NCBI RefSeq assembly: GCF_015221875.1
Contig: NZ_JACYGY010000001.1
Coordinates: 1,302,001 to 1,366,000 of the forward strand
From: Dyadobacter subterraneus
GTDB taxonomy: Bacteria; Bacteroidota; Bacteroidia; Cytophagales; Spirosomataceae
Length of the DNA stretch: 64,000 bases
Direction: 5' to 3'
Shown here: one piece after another, positions 1-10,034 of the stretch
How positions within the stretch are numbered: the stretch's first letter is position 1
Layout: every line of letters starts with the position of its first letter
The notes under the pieces: model-generated
Told to the model about the DNA's origin: nothing
What the model saw: only the letters and a program-made list of their open reading frames with translations
Databases searched by the model: none
Position numbers and translations under genes: made by a program

Positions 1-1
1 C

Positions 2-1054
2 GGAATCAATAATGGGGGTGGGGAGTATCGGGAATACATATGGCCTGTGATGCTGCTGTTTAGCTTTGGACTTCTGCTGACCCTAATTAACTTCTTCAAA
101 ACAGTCGCCCGCCGCTCTACGAAAGAGATCTATATTTCAAACTGGTACATTGTCTCTTCGGTAATTTTCGCAATTGTGATCGTATTCGTTGCATATGTAC
201 CTCTTTGGCAAAATGGGTTGGGTGAAACAATTATTCAAGGCTATTACATGCATCAGGGTGTTGGAATGTGGTTCATGCTCTTTACACTTGGGATCGTTTA
301 TTACTTTCTGCCCCAGCAGCTGAACAAACCGATTTATTCGTATAGCCTGGGTATACTTGCTTTTTGGACCCAGATCCTTTTTTATAAACTCATTGGAACC
401 CATCATTTTGTATTCAGTGCGATTCCCTGGTGGCTGCAAACGGTTGCCATTGTGGGCAGTGTGGGCATGATCATTCCGGTAGTGGCAGGTACGACCAATT
501 TCATGCTGACATTCAAAGGCGCTTGGTACAAGATTACCGACAGTTATACGCTTCCATTTTTCTTAACGGGTATCCTTTTTTACTTTACCGGTTCCCTGCA
601 GGGAACTGCCGAAGCGTTCCGGTCTACCAATCTGCTCTGGCATTTCACTGATTTTACTGTCGCCCATTCCCATCTGACGATGTATGGTATTATCTGCTTT
701 TTGCTTTGGGCAGGGATTTATGCATTGATGCCGCGTATTACTGGGCAGGAGGCTCCGCAGATTACGGTTGGCGCGCACTTTTGGCTGGCATTGATCGGTC
801 TTCTGTTTTACACAATACCATTGATGTATGGCAGTACAATGCGCGGATTGATGTGGATGGAAGCCAAGTCCTTTATTGACTCGGTAAGCTTTATGGCACC
901 GTTTTGGCTCTGGCGCGCGATCGGAGGAAGTCTGATGTGGCTCTCACACCTGTTTTTTGCTTATAATCTTTATAGAATGATAGTGGTACCGGGCACGGTT
1001 GATATTAAAGAAACGGCATTTGAAAAGCTAGGATCTATTGATCACGTGTCCTGA
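2..1054 (+). CDS. ccoN: cbb3-type cytochrome c oxidase subunit I, 5' end outside window
   Basis: This is the haem-copper catalytic subunit of a cbb3-type terminal oxidase, an inner-membrane enzyme that reduces oxygen. The frame is open from base 2, so about the last 350 residues are visible and the start lies upstream; the Met at 50 is internal. It has many membrane segments. Counting from the codon at 47, the CuB ligand pair GTHH is at 117-120 and the haem-binding AHSH at 206-209. No CcoO follows in the same frame, so this is not the CcoNO fusion seen in some Bacteroidota. The CcoO-like gene starts 34 bases downstream and is probably cotranscribed. Confidence 0.93.
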   Translation, partial: GINNGGGEYREYIWPVMLLFSFGLLLTLINFFKTVARRSTKEIYISNWYIVSSVIFAIVIVFVAYVPLWQNGLGETIIQGYYMHQGVGMWFMLFTLGIVYYFLPQQLNKPIYSYSLGILAFWTQILFYKLIGTHHFVFSAIPWWLQTVAIVGSVGMIIPVVAGTTNFMLTFKGAWYKITDSYTLPFFLTGILFYFTGSLQGTAEAFRSTNLLWHFTDFTVAHSHLTMYGIICFLLWAGIYALMPRITGQEAPQITVGAHFWLALIGLLFYTIPLMYGSTMRGLMWMEAKSFIDSVSFMAPFWLWRAIGGSLMWLSHLFFAYNLYRMIVVPGTVDIKETAFEKLGSIDHVS

Positions 1055-1088
1055 AACCCAGTAGTATAAACCTCTTCCGATTGAATTC

Positions 1089-2108
1089 ATGGATTTTTTT
1101 AATAATCATAACAAACTATTTGGCGCTGCTTTTCTGCTCTTCATTGGCTTAACTGCTTTCGTGGCTGTTTTACCTGCCATTAATAATGAGCAGAACAATG
1201 CGCCGCTGCCGGGTTCAGCGCCCCTCAGTGAAGAGGCAGTCAGGGGAAAAGCATTGTATGTTTCCAACGGATGCGTAGCCTGCCATACCCAGCAAGTGCG
1301 GAATGTAGATATGGATAAGGTTTGGGGCAACCGGCCCGGGCTGGCTGCAGACTATGCATCCAACCGCCGAACGGATTTCTGGCGTAATACCGCCACGCTG
1401 ATGGGGACGGAGCGGACCCGGCCTGATCTGACCTCAATTGGCAGCCGGCAGCCCAGCTTGGAATGGAATCTGGTGCATTTATACAACCCTCGCATTGTGA
1501 TCAAGCAGTCCATCATGCCAGCTTATCCCTGGTTGTTTGAAAGTAAAGCTGAGCCGGCAAAAGAGGACGTTGTTGTTCGTGTCCCCGATACGTTTCAGAA
1601 ACAAGGGCTGACTTTGGTAGCCACTCAGGATGCGCTTGACCTGGTGGCTTATTTACAGTCATTGAAACAGACTGAGCTGCCTGGTTCAACGGTTTCTCCT
1701 GCTTTTTTGTATCAAAAACAGGAACAAAAATCAGAACCTACTGGCGAATTCACACCGTCCAAAACCGAAATTTCCGAAAGTGGCCAGATGCTTTACGCAA
1801 CCCATTGTCAGGCATGTCACCAGGAAAACGGAGAAGGATTGAAAGGCGCTTTTCCACCTTTGAAAGGCAGTACGGTCGTACTCGATAAAGATCCATCATT
1901 AATCGTCAACATCATTATGAAAGGCTATGATGCACGAGAGGAATATGGAACGATGCCTGCTGTCGGAGCTAATGCGGATTTAAACCCGGAGCAGATAGCC
2001 GCCATTATTAATCACGAGCGCAGTAACTGGGGCAACAATGCGCCCAGGGTATCGGTGCAGGACGTGGAGCAGATTGTGCAGAAAATCAAAAAAATGCCTG
2101 TGCAATAG
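1089..2108 (+). CDS. ccoO: CcoO-like cytochrome c fused to a second cytochrome c domain
   Basis: This membrane-anchored c-type cytochrome of the cbb3 oxidase passes electrons to CcoN. One N-terminal membrane anchor lies at about residues 8-31. The first haem site is CVACH at 62-66, followed by CcoO-like sequence with the probable axial Met in IMPAYPW at about 143. A linker leads to a second cytochrome c domain with CQACH at 240-244 and a likely axial Met in GTMPAVG at 289. CcoO normally carries one haem, so this is a CcoO plus CcoP-like fusion and may stand in for CcoP, which is not seen nearby. It sits between ccoN and two small membrane-protein genes. Confidence 0.88.
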   Translation: MDFFNNHNKLFGAAFLLFIGLTAFVAVLPAINNEQNNAPLPGSAPLSEEAVRGKALYVSNGCVACHTQQVRNVDMDKVWGNRPGLAADYASNRRTDFWRNTATLMGTERTRPDLTSIGSRQPSLEWNLVHLYNPRIVIKQSIMPAYPWLFESKAEPAKEDVVVRVPDTFQKQGLTLVATQDALDLVAYLQSLKQTELPGSTVSPAFLYQKQEQKSEPTGEFTPSKTEISESGQMLYATHCQACHQENGEGLKGAFPPLKGSTVVLDKDPSLIVNIIMKGYDAREEYGTMPAVGANADLNPEQIAAIINHERSNWGNNAPRVSVQDVEQIVQKIKKMPVQ

Positions 2109-2147
2109 TTGATAATGCAAATTAAAATTATAGAACTCAGATTTGAT

Positions 2148-2405
2148 ATGAAAAATGCCTTTTTGTTAACCGTATTTATCTTTATGGGCTTATTTGCTGC
2201 GGCTTGCCCGGTATGTGACCAGCGTCAGCCGAAGTTATTACAAGGTATCGCGCATGGTTTGGGCCCTGAAAGCAACTGGGACTATCTGATCGTTTCGGTA
2301 GCCGCCGTAATTGTGATACTGACACTCTTCTACTCGGCAAAGATGTTGATCAAACCCGGTGAAAAGTCGGACGACCATATCAAAAGGCTTGTTATAAACA
2401 TTTGA
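2148..2405 (+). CDS. small membrane protein with CPVC motif, cbb3-linked
   Basis: This protein of about 85 residues is not a family I can name. The frame opens at 2109, but the Met at 2148 gives a clean N-terminal hydrophobic stretch ending in AAACPVC, so I take that start. A second membrane helix (VSVAAVIVILTLFYSA) lies in the C-terminal half. The CxxC just after the first hydrophobic segment could bind a metal, form a disulphide or be a lipobox-like cysteine; the sequence does not decide. Its place between the cytochrome and the next small membrane protein suggests an accessory or assembly role for the oxidase, which is inference only. Confidence 0.6.
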   Translation: MKNAFLLTVFIFMGLFAAACPVCDQRQPKLLQGIAHGLGPESNWDYLIVSVAAVIVILTLFYSAKMLIKPGEKSDDHIKRLVINI

Positions 2406-2409
2406 TGTT

Positions 2410-2820
2410 ATGGACGATAAAAGCACAGTTTTTCTTTTCCTGGATAAGGAACAAACGCCATTTGCTGAGTTTGTCTCCCCTGTGAATTTTGAGCTGGATA
2501 CCCGTAAAATCGTGGACGGCAAACATGAACTGAAAATCATCAGTAAAGACCCAACCGGAAAGGAAGGTATCCGCATCATACCTTTCGAGGTGAAAAACGG
2601 GCCTGCCATTGCCGTCGAAGGTATCACTGAAAATGCAGTTGTGGATGGAGTAGTTCCATTAATGATCAATGCATATGGAAAAGGGGACCAAAAGCAGTTT
2701 CTGATTACCGGAAGTGAAACACCTCAGAGCATTCCGGCCTGGATCTGGATTTTGCTCGTCGGCTTTTTAGGATGGTCGATCTATTACCTTATACGATACA
2801 TTGACTTGGTTAACATTTGA
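2410..2820 (+). CDS. Ig-like domain protein with C-terminal membrane anchor
   Basis: This is a 136-residue protein whose first 90 or so residues look like a bacterial Ig-like beta-sandwich (pattern DGKHELKIISKDPTGKEG). One transmembrane helix, IPAWIWILLVGFLGWSIYYLI, lies near the C-terminus. There is no haem motif. It starts four bases after the preceding small membrane protein and ends one base before the haemoglobin gene, so all are probably one transcript. A role in holding a donor cytochrome or assembling the oxidase is possible but unproven. Confidence 0.6.
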   Translation: MDDKSTVFLFLDKEQTPFAEFVSPVNFELDTRKIVDGKHELKIISKDPTGKEGIRIIPFEVKNGPAIAVEGITENAVVDGVVPLMINAYGKGDQKQFLITGSETPQSIPAWIWILLVGFLGWSIYYLIRYIDLVNI

Positions 2821-2821
2821 T

Positions 2822-3217
2822 ATGAAAACGAAACAAGATATACTCCACATCGACGATATCAAGCTACTGGTAGATTCCTTTTATGCAAAAGTTAGGGAAG
2901 ATGCACTACTATCGCCTGTTTTTAATGAGCGGATCAGCGATGGCTGGCCTCAACACATGGAAAAAATGTATAAGTTCTGGCAGACAGTGCTTTTGAAGGA
3001 GCATACTTATTATGGAAGCCCGTTTACGCCGCATGCCATGTTACAGGTTGACCACACGCATTTTGAAAAATGGATGGATTTATTTGTTGGGACCATTGAT
3101 GAACTATTCACTGGCGTGAATGCCAAAGAAGCAAAGTTCAGGGCCGAGAAAATGGCGGAAATGTTTGAACACAAAATCAAGTACTACCAAAGCAACCCAT
3201 CCCTTTTGATTTTATAA
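2822..3217 (+). CDS. group III truncated haemoglobin
   Basis: This is a small globin of about 131 residues of the truncated group III type, which bind oxygen or NO at haem. The start at 2822 (MKTKQDI) follows the previous stop by one base; the frame is open slightly further upstream. Family-like sequence includes LVDSFYAKVREDALLSPVF near the N-terminus and the segment PFTPHAML, then HTHFEKWMDLF, which should hold the proximal histidine. The place at the end of a cbb3 oxidase cluster fits oxygen scavenging or NO protection under low oxygen, a role inferred from context. Confidence 0.85.
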   Translation: MKTKQDILHIDDIKLLVDSFYAKVREDALLSPVFNERISDGWPQHMEKMYKFWQTVLLKEHTYYGSPFTPHAMLQVDHTHFEKWMDLFVGTIDELFTGVNAKEAKFRAEKMAEMFEHKIKYYQSNPSLLIL

Positions 3218-3737
3218 TCTCCGGGTCAAATCAACATCGTATTATTGAAATGCAGGTAAAGGAATGCTGATACCGCAGATCAATAAAAGACTATGATGGC
3301 TAGGAGCTCGATCTGCTTGAGCATATACGTCTTTTCTAAAAGCCATTTAACTGGAAAAAGAATTGCAAGCGGCTATTAATATAACCTAACCTTTTATTAT
3401 ACAAAGTGTATACCAATGTCAGACTTGAACTACTCGGTCGTTCTTTTTTATTTCTTGATCGGCGGGAGTTGCTGGATTTGATGTGAATTATGAATAATAA
3501 ATTTGGAAGAGCAGGAATGTCTTAATGCATTAACCTGCATCTGTACTTAAAGGGGGTAAGCTATGTGATGTTGAATAATTCAGTTTGTGACCGAAAAATA
3601 GAGCGGACAACTGTCCGCTCTTAAATGTTTTTCTCTCGACAAGACTACTTCTGAAATCTTATTTTCCAACCATTTAAATAAACTCTAAACAGTAAATTGG
3701 GAGTTAAGGGAAATCCATTTATTAATAAAACGAATAG
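3218..3737. other. intergenic region without a recognisable gene
   Basis: About 520 bases lie between the haemoglobin gene and a convergent SDR gene. I see no convincing reading frame. It holds a short perfect dyad, TATACA/TGTATA around 3398-3412, and a perfect hairpin at 3600-3621. Confidence 0.5.
3600..3621. terminator. perfect 10-bp hairpin, likely terminator
   Basis: AGAGCGGACA is followed after two bases by its exact reverse complement, and a T-rich tract (TTAAATGTTTTT) follows on the plus strand. It lies between convergent genes and could end transcripts from either side. Confidence 0.55.
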
Positions 3738-4649
3738 TCATTTAGTTTTAAAGAAGTTAATTCCAGTTGCGTTTTCTGCAAATTGCCAAAGCTTATTCGC
3801 AGCTTCTTTATCATTAGCTATTTCATTGATGATCGCTGGCCCCGGAAATCCGCGAAGTTCATTTTCTTCGTCAGGACCATAATAACCCCCTGCTTTTGCT
3901 AATGGTGATGTGGCTGCGAACAGTGGTGAAAGTGCTCCTTGCCAGGCTGGCATTAATTCTCCAAATTGCTTTAACGCTGCTTTGAAATCTTCTTCTGGCA
4001 TATGCCTGGACAGACTGGTTTCTGTGACGCCAGGATGCGCAGCGAGGGACAGAATTCTGTCACCATTTTGAATAACTCGTCTTTGTAGTTCAAGAGTAAA
4101 TTGCATGTCAGCAAGTTTGCTGATTGCGTATTCGCGAAAAGCGTCATATGACTTTTCAGAACGTAAATTATCAAAATCAATTTGCTGTGCCGATTTGTAT
4201 GCACCGCTACTTAGGGTAACTACGCGCGCATCCGGTGCTTGTTTTAAAAGAGAATACAAGTGCGCTGTCAGAGCAAAGTGTCCTAAAAAATTTACGCCAA
4301 ACTGCAACTCAAAACCGTCATTCGTTTTAGCAGCCGGTGGTGTCATAACGCCGGCGTTATTGATGAGAATATCCAGTTTTTTGTGCTTCTTTATAAAGTT
4401 ATCAGCGAATTTTTGAATGTCTTTTAAGCTGGCAAGATTAAGTAAACCCTTTTCCAGGCTTCCTTTTCCTGAGGTGGCTTCCATATTGTTTAGTGCTTCA
4501 GAAGCATTTTCTAAACTTCTGGATGCGATAATAACATGTGCGCCAGCTTGGTATAATGCCAGTGCTGTTTGATATCCAATTCCGGTATTGGCACCGGTTA
4601 CAATTGCGATTTTTCCGGTTTGGTCGGGGATGTTTTCTTTGGTCCACAT
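3738..4649 (-). CDS. SDR oxidoreductase, retinol-dehydrogenase-like
   Basis: This is a 303-residue short-chain dehydrogenase/reductase that should oxidise or reduce a carbonyl or alcohol with NAD(P). The cofactor motif TGANTGIG is at 18-25, NNAG at 97-100, the catalytic Ser near 147 and YAISK (Y174, K178). The longer length and the LNLASLKDIQKFAD segment place it with the WWOX/retinol-dehydrogenase-like SDRs. The substrate is unknown. It lies downstream of an AraC regulator on the same strand (76-bp gap), a likely regulator-enzyme pair. Confidence 0.85.
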   Translation of the reverse strand: MWTKENIPDQTGKIAIVTGANTGIGYQTALALYQAGAHVIIASRSLENASEALNNMEATSGKGSLEKGLLNLASLKDIQKFADNFIKKHKKLDILINNAGVMTPPAAKTNDGFELQFGVNFLGHFALTAHLYSLLKQAPDARVVTLSSGAYKSAQQIDFDNLRSEKSYDAFREYAISKLADMQFTLELQRRVIQNGDRILSLAAHPGVTETSLSRHMPEEDFKAALKQFGELMPAWQGALSPLFAATSPLAKAGGYYGPDEENELRGFPGPAIINEIANDKEAANKLWQFAENATGINFFKTK

Positions 4650-4725
4650 AATTCATTTCTTTTTTACAAAATTCTGAAATTATAGACTTGGTGACGTACC
4701 CGGATGAAACCAAAAACTACAAAAA

Positions 4726-5631
4726 TCAATCAATAGGGGAAATTTTGAATTGCTTGGGTGTCAATCCGGTATTTCGCTTGAAAAAAGAAGAAAAGTGATT
4801 AGGTTCTTCAAAACCCAGGCTCCACGCAATTTCATTTATTGACCAGCTCGTGGTTTTAAGTAAAGCTTTGGCTTCCTGGACAACACGTTTTCCAATTATC
4901 GCCGAAGTAGTGTCTCCAGTAATTTCTTTTAACGCTTTGTTGAGGTGATTGATATGGATATTCAATTGGCGGGCAAAGTCGTTTGGCGATTTGAGATTGA
5001 TTGTTTGCGAGCTCAGTTCAATGGGAAACTGCCGTTCCAGTAATTCGCTAAACAATTGGGTTATCCGCTCATTAGCGTTAGAATGCAAAAGTGGGACGCC
5101 ATTGACGGGCTGCATTTTTTGTGCTTCATGGATCAGCTCCAGTAATAAACAACGCAGCAAATCATATTTATAACGATAATCCCCAGCCAGTTCACTGCTC
5201 ATTCTAAGAAAAGCATCGTGAAATTTTATTTTCTGTTCCTCAGTCAAGGAAATTACCGAGTTGCCTGAAAAATGAAAAACCGGATAATCTCCTATATTGG
5301 CAAATCTGCCTAAAAATTCGTTTGTAAAAATACAGATAAGACCTGTCTGCTTTTCACTCAGCGGTTCCCAATAATACGGTATCATCGGATTTGTAAAAAC
5401 CAATGCATTTTGGAGCACCTCTATGCACTGATCTGCATAGTGAATCAGGCTGTGGCCGGTAACAATACTTACTTTAAAATAAGATCTGCGCGTAAAACTC
5501 ACCGGTTTACTGCCGGATACCGATATGTCTTCTACTCTGATAATATTAAAATGCCCACTTTCAATTTTTGATATCTCAACTTTATTGAGGTAGTGATCAT
5601 TAAAAGATTTCAGATCTATAAACGTGCTCAT
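4726..5631 (-). CDS. AraC family transcriptional regulator
   Basis: This 301-residue regulator has an N-terminal cupin-like sensing half and a C-terminal AraC DNA-binding domain with two helix-turn-helix units, the second read in INEIAWSLGFEEPNHFSSFFKRNTGLTPKQF. It resembles the regulator at 56743-57648 along its length; both share ELLERQFPIE and the spacing NHLNKALK/NHLNHALK. Each paralogue sits beside an oxidoreductase gene, here the SDR just downstream. The effector is unknown. Confidence 0.85.
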   Translation of the reverse strand: MSTFIDLKSFNDHYLNKVEISKIESGHFNIIRVEDISVSGSKPVSFTRRSYFKVSIVTGHSLIHYADQCIEVLQNALVFTNPMIPYYWEPLSEKQTGLICIFTNEFLGRFANIGDYPVFHFSGNSVISLTEEQKIKFHDAFLRMSSELAGDYRYKYDLLRCLLLELIHEAQKMQPVNGVPLLHSNANERITQLFSELLERQFPIELSSQTINLKSPNDFARQLNIHINHLNKALKEITGDTTSAIIGKRVVQEAKALLKTTSWSINEIAWSLGFEEPNHFSSFFKRNTGLTPKQFKISPID

Positions 5632-5705
5632 TTTGTTAACTTATAAAATTAGGCTACTAATCCATCGGTTCGTTATTAGATTATTTGTGCAGAGATTGAA
5701 GCCTG

Positions 5706-6614
5706 TTAATCACGCAAAGCATGCAGTTGTTTTCTGAAATCAGTAAAAGTGATTCCACAATTAACTTTGAAAAACTTACTGAAATGAGCCATATCGGCAT
5801 AGCCAAGTTTGTAGGCAATTTCCTTCATATTGATTTGTGGATTTAAGGCTAACCTTTTTGCTTCAAGAATTATCCGTTGATGAATATGATAACTTGCCGT
5901 GAAACCTGTTACTCGTTTTATGACCTCATTAAGATAATTCGGAGAGACAGCAAGATCATTGGCATAATCGTTAACCATTTTCTTATTTATGAAGTTCTTA
6001 TCAAGAAGAAGTATGAATTTTTTCAGTAATTCATTGTTTCCGGCACCGATCGGATAGCTGTCTGTGATCTCAATTTTTCTGGAAAGATGTATCATCAATA
6101 TTCTCAAAAACCCTTGCAGAGCTTCGGTTCTGGATTTGAAACAATTAGAATACTCCTTTATCATATTTAAGACAATAAGCTCGATTTCTGCCTGTGCAAG
6201 ATTATCCAGTTGGACAACTGGAAATATGGTTTCGCCTATATGTTTTGTCGAATGAAACAGATCAGAAGTTTCTAGTCCGGCAAGACAAAGGAAATCCTGT
6301 GAAAAACGAATACTATAACCTTCGAGCATCCCAGCTGGCTCAAACATATAATGTTGTCCGGGCGAAAGAAGTATTACATTACTTTCAAAAATCTGCTGAG
6401 TCCGCAAGTCAATCCTGAATTTTCCGGATCCCTTTTTTAGCCAGACAATTGCATAACAATCCTGTGTTAAAGTGTGCTGATTTTGATGTATTTTAGATAA
6501 GGGTGAACCTTCCAGTGTCTGTATCTCAAAAGCAAGATTAAAACTTTTTTTTAGTTGCGACGGATTAATGTATGCTCGTAATGCTGGATTAGGGTAGAGG
6601 TTTGAAGCCATCAT
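5706..6614 (-). CDS. AraC family transcriptional regulator
   Basis: This regulator of about 300 residues has an N-terminal ligand-binding half and a C-terminal AraC domain (VSPNYLNEVIKRVTGFTASYHI then MKEIAYKLGYADMAHFSKFFKVNCGITFTDF). Two adjacent Met codons (6614, 6611) could start it. It lies upstream of the other AraC gene on the minus strand (74-bp gap). It is divergent from the sigma-54 activator at 7090. No clear operator was found. It differs from the 4726 regulator in its N-terminal half, so it probably senses something else. Confidence 0.85.
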   Translation of the reverse strand: MMASNLYPNPALRAYINPSQLKKSFNLAFEIQTLEGSPLSKIHQNQHTLTQDCYAIVWLKKGSGKFRIDLRTQQIFESNVILLSPGQHYMFEPAGMLEGYSIRFSQDFLCLAGLETSDLFHSTKHIGETIFPVVQLDNLAQAEIELIVLNMIKEYSNCFKSRTEALQGFLRILMIHLSRKIEITDSYPIGAGNNELLKKFILLLDKNFINKKMVNDYANDLAVSPNYLNEVIKRVTGFTASYHIHQRIILEAKRLALNPQINMKEIAYKLGYADMAHFSKFFKVNCGITFTDFRKQLHALRD

Positions 6615-7089
6615 TATTGATCGTTTAAAAGTTAGTTTAAATTCAGGTCATGGTATAAGGTATTTTACTGGCGGGAGTTTATTAAATTATGGTTTAATAC
6701 AGCGAACGTTATATTGATTGATCAGGGATGAATTAATATATAATTAGACGTAGAGAATAGGTCCATATCTTTTACCTTTTTATTTCATAAATCATGCCAT
6801 TTTCTATATAGCTGATAGTCATATATATAGAAAATTTTTTAGTTAATAAATCGACTACATATCGCTAATTGACTTTTTTGTTGACGGCATTTGGTGGAAA
6901 TTTTCAAATCGGAGGAACTAAATGATTAAAATAATTTGGAAATTTTGTCCAATTTTGGAATGTCAATTGTCACTATGATATTGATTAAATTCCGATAGTA
7001 AAAGTTTAGGAATGCAGCGACAAAAAATAGTGAATCAGAAATAGCAGCTACAAGAACGAGCCTACCCCACAACAAGTAAAAAGCTTAAA
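6615..7089. other. divergent intergenic region with A+T-rich dyad
   Basis: This 475-base, A+T-rich spacer separates the minus-strand AraC gene from the plus-strand activator gene. It has no gene. It holds a perfect 11-bp inverted repeat at 6800-6834. I did not find a -24/-12 promoter for the activator here, so this activator is probably made from a sigma-70-type promoter. Confidence 0.5.
6800..6834. repeat. inverted repeat TTTTCTATATA
   Basis: TTTTCTATATA and its exact reverse complement are separated by 13 bases. It may be an operator or a weak hairpin between the divergent regulator genes; its function is unknown. Confidence 0.4.
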
Positions 7090-9774
7090 ATGAAGAATTC
7101 AAAATCTGAAATTGTAGTCGAAAGTCAACCTGGAAATAATTCTATCGATACCTTGCGTGATCAGATTGAATCGTATGAAAGGGAAAGAAAGATTCTTCTG
7201 GATTTAAGTAATGATATCACAAAGGTCAGGAAAAAAAATGACTTGATAGCTTTATTTTCCTCCCGCATAAAAGGTCTGTTTTATTTCACACATGCCATTG
7301 TTACGCTTATTGATGAAACGAATGAAACGTACACACCTTTTCTTTTAGATCACTCTGCATCTCCGATAAAAAATCATTCAGAATATTCAGAACTTATTCA
7401 GGCGCATTTTTCGTTGAATGAGCCTTTCATAAATCAGGTTTTAGGCTCAGATGGACCAGAATGTTTTCTATTGGATGAGATCATGGACAAACCCGGAAGT
7501 CCTAAATTTCTACGAGTGAACTACGAAGAAGGAATAAGGGAAATTTTGATGACACCGCTAAGGAGTAAAATGCAGACCATCGGTTTTTTGCATATGTATT
7601 CTGATAGGAAAGACAGTTTTGGTGCCGAATTTAAGACAATAATAAAAGGAATAGCTCCGCAGATTTCCAGTGCAGTTTCAAATATTATCAAAAACGAAGA
7701 GATCGCATACAAAGAAAATGTTAATGAGGTTTTGCTTTCTTTGAGCAATGAAATGGTGACAGTACGTGACCGGAAAGATCTTTTAAAGGTAATCAATTTT
7801 GGCCTTAAAAAACTGATTCCGTTTACACATAGCGTTATGACGGTACTGGATGATAGCGGTGAAACTTATAATGCTTTTTTAACAGATGACGATTCCCGGG
7901 CCAAGGAATTTTCGAAGTACACGGAGGCAATTTCCAATCCTTATCCGGTTAACGACGGTATTTATGACAAGGCTGCTCAGTCGGAAAAACCTGTTGTATT
8001 AAATATGAAGTCCTTCGATATCAGTAAAGTACCGCTTTGGTTTCGCCTAAATTATGTTGCAGGAGCCCGGGAAATGGTTATCAAAATCCTGCCAGACGAG
8101 GGAATTGCCAAGCATAGCATCATTCTATTTGCGAATAAGGAAAATACATTTGATAAAAAATCGATCAATATTATTGAAAGAATTTCCAGTCAGCTTTCAA
8201 CGGCAGCAAGTAATATCTCAGCCAATGAAGAAATTCTTAGTAAGGAAGAGGAAAAATCATTTTTGCTTGATTTTAGTCAGGATATCGCTGGGGTGAGAAC
8301 AAAGGATGATTTGGAAAAAGCCATTTCCAGCGTTTTGCAAAGTGTTTTAAATATCAGGTTATCCATGATCAGGATTATTGAAGATGATGGCTTGACGCTA
8401 AGTCCTTATATGTATGACAAGCATATGTTTTATGGCGAAGAACCAATTTTCAAAGAACTTGCGTCAAAAAATATTGGGATTGATGAGTATTTGACAGCTA
8501 AAGTTCTCAACAGTAAGCATCCTGTAATTTTTAATATTGAAGAAGAGGATAGAAAAGGGAACAGTGCAAAATATCTTTATTTCTGGAAAAAAGCTGGTTT
8601 GAAAAATGCTTATGGAGCAGCGCTTCGCGTAGGAAATCAAAACCTGGGAACCTTATGGTTATTAACGGATGAAGTGAATCTGACACTTTTAAAAGGAATT
8701 TGTGCCCAGATTTCTATCGCTATTTCCAATATCCGTGCTAATGAAAAAGTATTGACTTACAAGCAATTGCTGGAAGTTGAGAATGATCATTTGAAGGAGC
8801 AGATCCAGACGATCTACAACTTTTCGGAAATTGTTGGAAACGGTGAAGAAATGCAGAAAGTGTACCATTTAATATCGCTGGTCGCTGAATCAAAATCATC
8901 CGTTTTATTATTGGGTGAAACAGGAACCGGAAAAGAACTAATCGCCCGGGCAATCCATAATGCCTCGCCAAGAAAAAACAAGTTAATGATCAAAGTTAAT
9001 TGCGCCGCTTTACCAGCTAACCTGATAGAAAGTGAATTATTTGGTCATGAAAAGGGAGCGTTTACAGGCGCAACAGACCGGCGGATCGGTAAATTTGAAT
9101 TAGCAAATAATAGTACATTATTTCTAGATGAGATTGGCGAGATGCCTTTGGAAGCTCAGGTGAAGCTGCTACGCGTGATCCAGGAAAAAGAATTGGAAAG
9201 AGTAGGAGGGAAAACCACCATAAGTGTTGATGTACGGATTATCGCAGCCACAAATCGTGATCTGGAAGAAGAAATAAAAGCAGGAAGATTCCGGTCTGAC
9301 CTTTTTTACCGGTTAAATGTTTTTCCAATTAATCTGCCGCCATTGCGTGATCGTGTAGAAGATATTGCTCCGCTCGCCAACTTTTTTGTTGGTCGTTACA
9401 GCAAAAATGCGGGTAGAAAAGTGAATTCGATTTCGCCAAAAGTTATCCAGGAATTGAAGAGTTATTTGTGGCCTGGAAATGTCAGGGAACTGGAACATCT
9501 TATTGAAAGAAGTGTTTTGTTAAGCAGCGAAACCGTGCTGCGTGAAGTTCATTTGCCAAAAGACAGATCAGAAACTAAAAATCAGGAAGTGGATCTTGCT
9601 AATCGAACACTGGAAGAAGTGGAGCGTTCGTACATTATTGAAATTATTAAAAGATGCAGTGGAAAATTGTCAGGACGTGGAGGCGCAGCCGAGTATCTGG
9701 ATATTCCGGCAACAACGCTGCATTCTAAAATTAAGAAATTAGAGATTCATAAGTCGGAATATTTTTCGGCTTAA
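7090..9774 (+). CDS. triple-GAF sigma-54-dependent transcriptional activator (EBP1)
   Basis: This is an 894-residue bacterial enhancer-binding protein. Three GAF-like sensor units each begin with a similar stretch ([13 protein letters not shown] near 36, [13 protein letters not shown] near 217, [13 protein letters not shown] near 394). The AAA+ domain follows with Walker A GETGTGKE at 609-616, the sigma-54-contacting GAFTGA at 656-661 and Walker B LFLDEIG around 677-683. A Fis-type HTH ([20 protein letters not shown]) is at the C-terminus. There is no receiver domain, so it should sense small molecules directly, as NorR or FhlA do. It is nearly identical to the gene at 35723. The operon directly downstream has a sigma-54 promoter and paired dyads, its likely target. 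Confidence 0.93.
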   Translation: MKNSKSEIVVESQPGNNSIDTLRDQIESYERERKILLDLSNDITKVRKKNDLIALFSSRIKGLFYFTHAIVTLIDETNETYTPFLLDHSASPIKNHSEYSELIQAHFSLNEPFINQVLGSDGPECFLLDEIMDKPGSPKFLRVNYEEGIREILMTPLRSKMQTIGFLHMYSDRKDSFGAEFKTIIKGIAPQISSAVSNIIKNEEIAYKENVNEVLLSLSNEMVTVRDRKDLLKVINFGLKKLIPFTHSVMTVLDDSGETYNAFLTDDDSRAKEFSKYTEAISNPYPVNDGIYDKAAQSEKPVVLNMKSFDISKVPLWFRLNYVAGAREMVIKILPDEGIAKHSIILFANKENTFDKKSINIIERISSQLSTAASNISANEEILSKEEEKSFLLDFSQDIAGVRTKDDLEKAISSVLQSVLNIRLSMIRIIEDDGLTLSPYMYDKHMFYGEEPIFKELASKNIGIDEYLTAKVLNSKHPVIFNIEEEDRKGNSAKYLYFWKKAGLKNAYGAALRVGNQNLGTLWLLTDEVNLTLLKGICAQISIAISNIRANEKVLTYKQLLEVENDHLKEQIQTIYNFSEIVGNGEEMQKVYHLISLVAESKSSVLLLGETGTGKELIARAIHNASPRKNKLMIKVNCAALPANLIESELFGHEKGAFTGATDRRIGKFELANNSTLFLDEIGEMPLEAQVKLLRVIQEKELERVGGKTTISVDVRIIAATNRDLEEEIKAGRFRSDLFYRLNVFPINLPPLRDRVEDIAPLANFFVGRYSKNAGRKVNSISPKVIQELKSYLWPGNVRELEHLIERSVLLSSETVLREVHLPKDRSETKNQEVDLANRTLEEVERSYIIEIIKRCSGKLSGRGGAAEYLDIPATTLHSKIKKLEIHKSEYFSA

Positions 9775-9810
9775 TTTATTGAAATAAGTATCAAATAGCT
9801 CTTCAATCTT

Positions 9811-9860
9811 TAACTGTATTTAGTGAACAAAAAAGTTGTTTGACTGAATACAGTTAAATT
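9811..9860 (+). promoter_or_regulatory. paired activator-binding dyads (UAS) upstream of the 9911 promoter
   Basis: Two 12-base dyads, ACTGTATTTAGT and ACTGAATACAGT, are arranged as a larger inverted repeat around GTTGTTT, 50-100 bp upstream of a -24/-12 promoter. That is where enhancer-binding proteins bind. The 50 bases are identical at 23457-23506. Confidence 0.7.
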
Positions 9861-9910
9861 AAAATGACATAATATTTTATAACAATTTGTCAATGAGTAA
9901 GATAGCCTAG

Positions 9911-9926
9911 TGGCATACAGATTGCA
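9911..9926 (+). promoter_or_regulatory. sigma-54 (-24/-12) promoter
   Basis: TGGCATACAGATTGCA has GG and GC separated by exactly ten bases, matching the TGGCAC-N5-TTGCW consensus. It lies about 110 bp upstream of the NmrA-like gene and just downstream of a sigma-54 activator gene. Confidence 0.82.
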
Positions 9927-10034
9927 ATAATATAGATACATCCGGCCTGGTTTTCACTGGTGATACAGAACGATTAATCTGGCAGATGTAATTCGAGTAC
10001 ATCTGTATTACTTATATCCTTAAACAAAATTATT

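Noticed and set aside
6615..7089. Sigma-54 promoter for EBP1
   Set aside because: Scanned for TGGCA/TTGC with correct spacing; none found.
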